Assembly: GCA_934402125.1 (NCBI GenBank)
Contig: CAKRTY010000037.1
Span: forward strand, 1-9,941
Source of the DNA: an uncultured Anaerosacchariphilus sp.
GTDB taxonomy: Bacteria; Bacillota; Clostridia; Lachnospirales; Lachnospiraceae
Reading direction: 5' to 3'
Length of the DNA: 9,941 nt
Positions 7,082 through 9,941 of the stretch are shown in pieces. How positions within the stretch are numbered: the stretch's first letter is position 1; the number at the start of each line of letters is the position of its first letter. The position numbers and the translations under genes are program-made. The notes beneath the pieces were generated by a model. The model made no database searches. It saw only the letters and a list, made by a program, of their open reading frames with translations, and had not been told where the DNA came from.

Positions 7082-7888
7082 ATGATTACAAGCACAGCGA
7101 ACCAGCAGATGAAACTGCTGGTTCAGTTGAATAAAAAGAGAAAACTCAGAGATGAGCGTGGCGTCTTTGTAGTAGAAGGGCTGAAGATGTTTCGGGAGGC
7201 CCCCGGGGAGCGGATAGAAAAGGTTTATTTTTCCGAAAGCTTTTTTGCAAAGCATAAGACGGATCTGGAAAAGCGGATACAGCAGGAAAAGCTGGATTAT
7301 GAGACTGTGACGGATCATGTCTTCAAGGCAGCCAGCGATACCCAGACGCCCCAGGGCGTGCTCTGTATCGTGCGGCAGCAGGAAAGTGAGTTGAAGACTC
7401 TTCTGGAGGCGGAGAAGCCGCTGCTGCTGCTTCTTGAGAACCTGCAGGATCCGGGCAATCTGGGAACGATCCTTAGAACCGCGGAGGGCGCGGGCGTAAC
7501 CGGTGTGATTTTAAGCAAGGGCTGCGTGGATCTGTACAATCCCAAGACGATCCGGTCTACCATGGGTTCCGTGTACCGGGTTCCGACTCTGTATACAGAG
7601 AACCTGTGCGATACCGTGGAGCTGCTGAGAACCCATGGAATCCGTTCCTTCGCGGCCCATCTGCAGGGCGTGAATTGTTACGATCAGGAGGATTACCGGG
7701 GCGGCACCGCGTTCCTTATCGGAAATGAAGGGAACGGACTGACCGAGGAGCTGACAGAAAAAGCGGATACGCTGATCCGGATTCCCATGGAGGGACGACT
7801 GGAATCCCTGAACGCAGGCGTGGCTTCCGCACTTTTGATGTATGAGGCCTACCGGCAGAGAAGGCTTACTTTAACAGGGCTGCTTTGA
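7082..7888 (+). CDS. TrmH/SpoU-family RNA 2'-O-ribose methyltransferase
   Basis: A 268-aa SAM-dependent SPOUT enzyme that methylates a ribose 2'-OH in rRNA or tRNA. The N-terminal part (about 1-100), starting MITSTANQQMKLLVQLNKKR and FVVEG, is the RNA-substrate-binding domain. The catalytic knot domain follows with motif 1 NLQDPGNLGTILRTAEGAG (120-138, with Asn126 and Arg132), motif 2 LIGNEGNGL (212-220) and motif 3 IPMEGRLESLNAGVASAL (234-251). The length and layout resemble B. subtilis YsgA/RlmP and the RlmB group. The target nucleotide cannot be assigned here, so no symbol is given. AGGAG at 7066-7070 overlaps the pfkA stop, 11 nt before the ATG, a slightly long spacing. A strong hairpin covers codons 6-15. 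Its last 23 bp overlap the convergent regulator gene. Confidence 0.93.
   Translation: MITSTANQQMKLLVQLNKKRKLRDERGVFVVEGLKMFREAPGERIEKVYFSESFFAKHKTDLEKRIQQEKLDYETVTDHVFKAASDTQTPQGVLCIVRQQESELKTLLEAEKPLLLLLENLQDPGNLGTILRTAEGAGVTGVILSKGCVDLYNPKTIRSTMGSVYRVPTLYTENLCDTVELLRTHGIRSFAAHLQGVNCYDQEDYRGGTAFLIGNEGNGLTEELTEKADTLIRIPMEGRLESLNAGVASALLMYEAYRQRRLTLTGLL
7099..7124 (+). other. Perfect 10-bp hairpin inside codons 6-15 of the methyltransferase gene
   Basis: GAACCAGCAG (7099-7108) pairs exactly with CTGCTGGTTC (7115-7124) around a 6-nt loop. It lies 17 nt past the start codon, where a stable mRNA stem can slow early elongation or initiation. No U-tract follows, so it is not an intrinsic terminator for pfkA. 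It could also be an accident of the codons for the conserved NQQMKLLVQL start. Confidence 0.5.
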
Positions 7889-8639
7889 CGGAGGTATATT
7901 TTTTCTCCGGGATCGGAAGGGTGATACCTCCGGTCAGGTGAAGCCGGAAGCGTTGGATCTGGATCACGTGCTCCGGGTTCACCAGGTAGCTCTGATGACA
8001 GCGGAGCAGGTAAGGCGCATAGCGCTTTTCTATAGAAAGAAGGCTGTCACGGGTTTCGTAATCGCCGTCAATGGTGTGAAGAATGGCGTGATGGCCGTTG
8101 CTCTCAACATAGATAATATGACTGTGGTTCAGATAGATGAAGGACTTGTCCGGGCTGCGGAAGGAGAGGCGCTCAGAGCGGGCCTGCCCGGCCGGGATCA
8201 TGGTGCGGTAGGTTTCCGCGTAATGCACCGGGTAGATGGTGTCGCGCTCGTCATAAGAGATGGCGTTAGAGATATGGCAGACCCGGATGCGGGGTTCGCC
8301 GTTCTGGAGACACCAGCTCAGCTGGACCCGCTGAACCACCTGATTGGAGCTGCCGTCGGGCCAGATGGTATCCACCCGGTAGAAGGCCATGATTTCACAG
8401 GCCTGCCGGCTGCCTACGGTCAGTGGAGTCAGGGTCAGATCGTGCAGGACGAACTTCAGCTCATGCTTTTCCTGGTAGAATGCCTCCTGAATGGCTTTCC
8501 GGGTACGCAGGATTTGCTTTTCCGCAGGGCCAATCCAGAGGGCGTCCTCGTGAAAGGCTTCCAGAAAGGGCGTAATATTATTCTGATAATACTGGTTAAT
8601 AATGTCGGCGGAACGGTTGACCAGGTCTGAAATATTCAT
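7866..8639 (-). CDS. LytTR-domain transcriptional regulator with an NTF2-like (SnoaL-type) N-terminal domain
   Basis: A 257-aa one-component-type regulator. Residues 1-130 look like an NTF2/SnoaL-type fold: an N-terminal helix (VNRSADIINQYYQNNITPFLEAFHED), ALWIGPAEKQILRTRKAI, then beta-strands ending in RIRVCHISNAIS. This domain may bind a small molecule or mediate dimerisation. Residues 157-257 are a LytTR DNA-binding domain: FIYLNHSHIIYVESNGHHAILHT, the recognition-strand area LLRCHQSYLVNPEHV and the C-terminal LPIPEKKYTSVKAAL. There is no response-regulator receiver domain or membrane segment, so the signal is probably intracellular. I chose ATG 8639 because AGGAG at 8648-8652 lies 8 nt upstream; an in-frame upstream extension to 8795 would cross the promoter. 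It diverges from the wall hydrolase gene and shares its promoter region. Target genes are inferred only. Confidence 0.85.
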   Translation of the reverse strand: MNISDLVNRSADIINQYYQNNITPFLEAFHEDALWIGPAEKQILRTRKAIQEAFYQEKHELKFVLHDLTLTPLTVGSRQACEIMAFYRVDTIWPDGSSNQVVQRVQLSWCLQNGEPRIRVCHISNAISYDERDTIYPVHYAETYRTMIPAGQARSERLSFRSPDKSFIYLNHSHIIYVESNGHHAILHTIDGDYETRDSLLSIEKRYAPYLLRCHQSYLVNPEHVIQIQRFRLHLTGGITLPIPEKKYTSVKAALLK

Positions 8640-8667
8640 AGGGGATTCTCCTCTTTTTCCTGTTAAT

Positions 8668-8741
8668 ACAAGTGATTTTTTTATAAAAACAAGTGGTTTA
8701 TGAATATTATAGGGCATTTTTTGCACAAAAACAAGATGAGA
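8668..8741. promoter_or_regulatory. Candidate LytTR sites: ACAAG-type direct repeats in 21-bp register
   Basis: ACAAGTGATTT (8668-8678), ACAAGTGGTTT (8689-8699) and ACAAGATGAG (8731-8740) begin 21 and 42 bp apart, so all lie on one face of the helix. Paired 9-bp direct repeats about 21-22 bp apart are the known format of LytTR operators. The first two lie in the predicted leader and start region of the regulator gene and the third overlaps its -35; the unfilled slot near 8710 holds its -10 box. An inverted copy, ACAAGAGGT on the minus strand, lies at 8771-8779 at the hydrolase start site. Confidence 0.5.
8706..8734 (-). promoter_or_regulatory. Promoter of the LytTR regulator gene
   Basis: Read leftward: -35 TTGTTT (8729-8734), 17-bp spacer, -10 TATAAT (8706-8711). 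The start would be near 8699, with a leader of about 60 nt that runs through two of the ACAAG repeats. Confidence 0.7.
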
Positions 8742-8770
8742 TTGACAAATCCCTCTTCCTCTGCTACAAT
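8742..8770 (+). promoter_or_regulatory. Strong sigma-A-type promoter of the cell wall hydrolase gene
   Basis: Consensus TTGACA (8742-8747), 17-bp spacer, TACAAT (8765-8770) with an extended TGC just before it. The start would be near 8777, leaving a leader of about 107 nt, unusually long for this window. Its -35 is only 7 bp from the -35 of the divergent regulator promoter. Confidence 0.8.
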
Positions 8771-8776
8771 ACCTCT

Positions 8777-8851
8777 TGTAACAAAAACGTAACATTTGTA
8801 ATAATTAATTGTAATATGTGACATGAAATGTTAAATAACATGTAATGTTAC
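8777..8851 (+). promoter_or_regulatory. AT-rich hydrolase leader with repeated TGTWAH hexamers (WalR/PhoP-like half-sites)
   Basis: TGTAAC (8777-8782), CGTAAC (8788-8793), TGTAAT (8797, 8810 and 8841), TGTTAA (8829) and TGTTAC (8846) are crowded into 75 bp. The first pair has the N5 spacing of the known WalR box TGTWAH-N5-TGTWAH, with one mismatch; the others are spaced irregularly. The same bases form inverted repeats, TAACATTT (8790-8797) with AAATGTTA (8826-8833), and TAACAT-GTA-ATGTTA (8836-8850). WalR-type regulators control wall hydrolase genes in many Firmicutes, which suits the gene downstream. The sites lie downstream of the predicted start, so repression is likelier than activation. 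Confidence 0.4.
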
Positions 8852-8883
8852 TAGTACGATTAAAGACTTACAGGAGGTTTTTT

Positions 8884-9903
8884 ATGAACGCAATCAGCAA
8901 AAAGATACCGTTGTTTTTCGCTCTGGTTTTTGTCTGGGTTCTGGGCTGCGGCTTTGATAATCTGGAAGTGGAGACCTCGGCAGGTATCGAGTCCGTGATG
9001 GCGGATCTGACAAGCGAAGATTTTGAAACACTGAAGATAGAAGAGGAATGGGGAGAAAAGGTTCTTGCCAATGTGGAGGACTATGTGACAGTCCGCCAGG
9101 AGCCCAACGCGGACGCCCAGGCTGTCGGCCGGATGTTCAAGGGCGACGGAGGAGAGATTCTGGAGCGCACAGAGCTGGGCTGGACCAAAATCCGTTCCGG
9201 AAATGTGGAAGGCTATGTAAGCGACGAATACCTGCATTTCGGGCAGGACGCCTACAACGAATCCCTGGAGGAGGCTACCCTGACCGCCACATCTCTGACC
9301 GGAGGACTGCGAATCCGTTCCGAAGCCAGCACCGACGCGAAGATTCTGAAGAATGTGGAAGAAGGTGCCAAGCTGGACGTGGTAGAGCAGGCCGGCGAGT
9401 GGGTACAGGTAGAGTACGCAGAGGATAAGACAGGCTTTGTCTCCGCAGAATATGTGGATGTAAATTATGAGCTGGGCGAAGCCATGACCATGGACGAGAT
9501 CAAGAAGAAAGAGGCTGAGGAGAAGCGGGAGAAGCTGAAGCAGCAGTTAAGCGCGCTGCAGGCCAACGGCGACGAGGTGACGCTTCTGGCAGCCCTGATT
9601 CAGGCAGAGGCCGGCAACCAGCCTTATGAAGGCCAGGTGGCAGTGGGCGCGGTCGTTATGAACCGTGTGCGCAGCGGCCGCTACGGCAGTATCATGGGAG
9701 TGATTTACGCGCCGGGACAGTTCGGCGTGGTAAGTAACGGAACCATCGGAAGATATTTAAGCAATCCGAAGGCCAGCTGCAGACAGGCAGCCCAGGAAGC
9801 CATCAACGGTTATACCAATGTGGGAGGCTTTACCCATTTCAAAAATGCGGCGTCTCCGGTGGGCGGCGATCACATTGTGATTGGCAATCACGTATTTTAT
9901 TAA
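8884..9903 (+). CDS. Exported cell wall hydrolase: two SH3b domains plus SleB/CwlJ-type hydrolase domain
   Basis: A 339-aa exported protein predicted to bind and cut peptidoglycan. Residues 1-22 are a signal sequence (Lys6-Lys7, then a hydrophobic stretch). The stretch ends VLGC, so Cys22 could be a lipobox cysteine and the protein a lipoprotein. SH3b repeats occupy about 58-119 (YVTVRQEPNADAQAVG) and 132-196 (LRIRSEASTDAKIL), each ending in a GYVS/GFVS-like strand. A charged coiled linker (about 205-228, EIKKKEAEEKREKLKQQL) leads to a Hydrolase_2 domain at about 232-339: LLAALIQAEAGNQPYEGQVA with probable catalytic Glu242, VVMNRV, and a C-terminal GGFTHFKNA. Vegetative or sporulation use cannot be told apart, since SleB is a germination enzyme but this domain is widespread in Clostridia. 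ATG 8884 follows AGGAGG (8872-8877) by 6 nt, so an in-frame upstream start at 8845 was dropped. Confidence 0.92.
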   Translation: MNAISKKIPLFFALVFVWVLGCGFDNLEVETSAGIESVMADLTSEDFETLKIEEEWGEKVLANVEDYVTVRQEPNADAQAVGRMFKGDGGEILERTELGWTKIRSGNVEGYVSDEYLHFGQDAYNESLEEATLTATSLTGGLRIRSEASTDAKILKNVEEGAKLDVVEQAGEWVQVEYAEDKTGFVSAEYVDVNYELGEAMTMDEIKKKEAEEKREKLKQQLSALQANGDEVTLLAALIQAEAGNQPYEGQVAVGAVVMNRVRSGRYGSIMGVIYAPGQFGVVSNGTIGRYLSNPKASCRQAAQEAINGYTNVGGFTHFKNAASPVGGDHIVIGNHVFY

Positions 9904-9919
9904 AGAGAGAAAGGACAGG

Positions 9920-9941
9920 GGTCTGTGAAGCTTCACAGACC
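9920..9941 (+). terminator. Probable intrinsic terminator stem after the hydrolase gene (cut by the window edge)
   Basis: The last 22 bases form a perfect palindrome: GGTCTGTGAAG followed by its exact reverse complement, 16 bp after the stop codon. As RNA it gives at least an 8-bp stem with an AAGCUU loop. The expected U-run would lie beyond the window, so terminator function is inferred. Confidence 0.7.

Noticed and set aside
7938..8630. 230-codon open frame on the plus strand opposite the LytTR regulator
   Set aside because: The minus-strand product has a clear LytTR domain, a good ribosome binding site and a promoter; the plus-strand translation resembles no family.
8640..8795. N-terminal extension of the regulator gene to 8795
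   Set aside because: The extension crosses the -10 and -35 boxes and the ACAAG repeats, while ATG 8639 has AGGAG at the right distance and starts the folded domain.
8845..8883. Upstream in-frame start for the wall hydrolase at 8845
   Set aside because: It lacks a ribosome binding site and would put RLKTYRRFF before a normal signal peptide; AGGAGG points to 8884.

Overview
The window looks like chromosomal DNA from a gut-type Clostridia, most likely Lachnospiraceae. Reasons: moderate GC, strong AGGAGG-type ribosome binding sites, the order dnaE–pfkA–TrmH-family methylase, a Clostridia-style PfkA sequence, and an SH3b plus SleB-like wall hydrolase. This placement is inference from gene content, not from a search. 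No phage, insertion sequence, CRISPR array, rRNA or tRNA is visible.

Left part (1–2511): a coenzyme A divergon. Leftward run panT-like (an ECF transporter substrate-binding subunit, probably for pantothenate) and then coaX (type III pantothenate kinase, cut by the window edge). Rightward runs coaBC, which makes phosphopantetheine from the product of CoaX. The 174-bp divergent region has one well-formed sigma-A-type promoter on each strand. Each is overlaid by its own perfect 8-bp inverted repeat, so each arm could have its own operator. The gap between panT and coaX is unusually structured and may hold a dispersed palindromic repeat.

Middle (1300–7888): coaBC, dnaE, pfkA and a TrmH/SpoU-family RNA 2'-O-methyltransferase lie head to tail with short gaps and good ribosome binding sites, as in an operon. 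coaBC and dnaE are tightly linked: the dnaE ribosome binding site overlaps the coaBC stop codon. Two motif substitutions stand out: Asn in place of the usual catalytic Cys in the CoaC half of CoaBC, and TIDLD instead of TIDND in PfkA.

Right part (7866–9941): a leftward regulator with an NTF2-like N-terminal domain and a LytTR DNA-binding domain converges on the methylase gene, with a 23-bp overlap of the coding ends. Divergent from it is a secreted or lipoprotein wall hydrolase (two SH3b domains, coiled linker, SleB/CwlJ-type domain). The two genes share a compact bidirectional promoter region whose -35 boxes are only 7 bp apart. It carries ACAAG-type direct repeats in 21-bp register and a dense series of TGTWAH hexamers like WalR/PhoP half-sites. 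This is the most promising place in the window for undescribed regulation: the LytTR protein may control itself and the hydrolase. The window ends in a perfect palindrome that is probably the hydrolase terminator.
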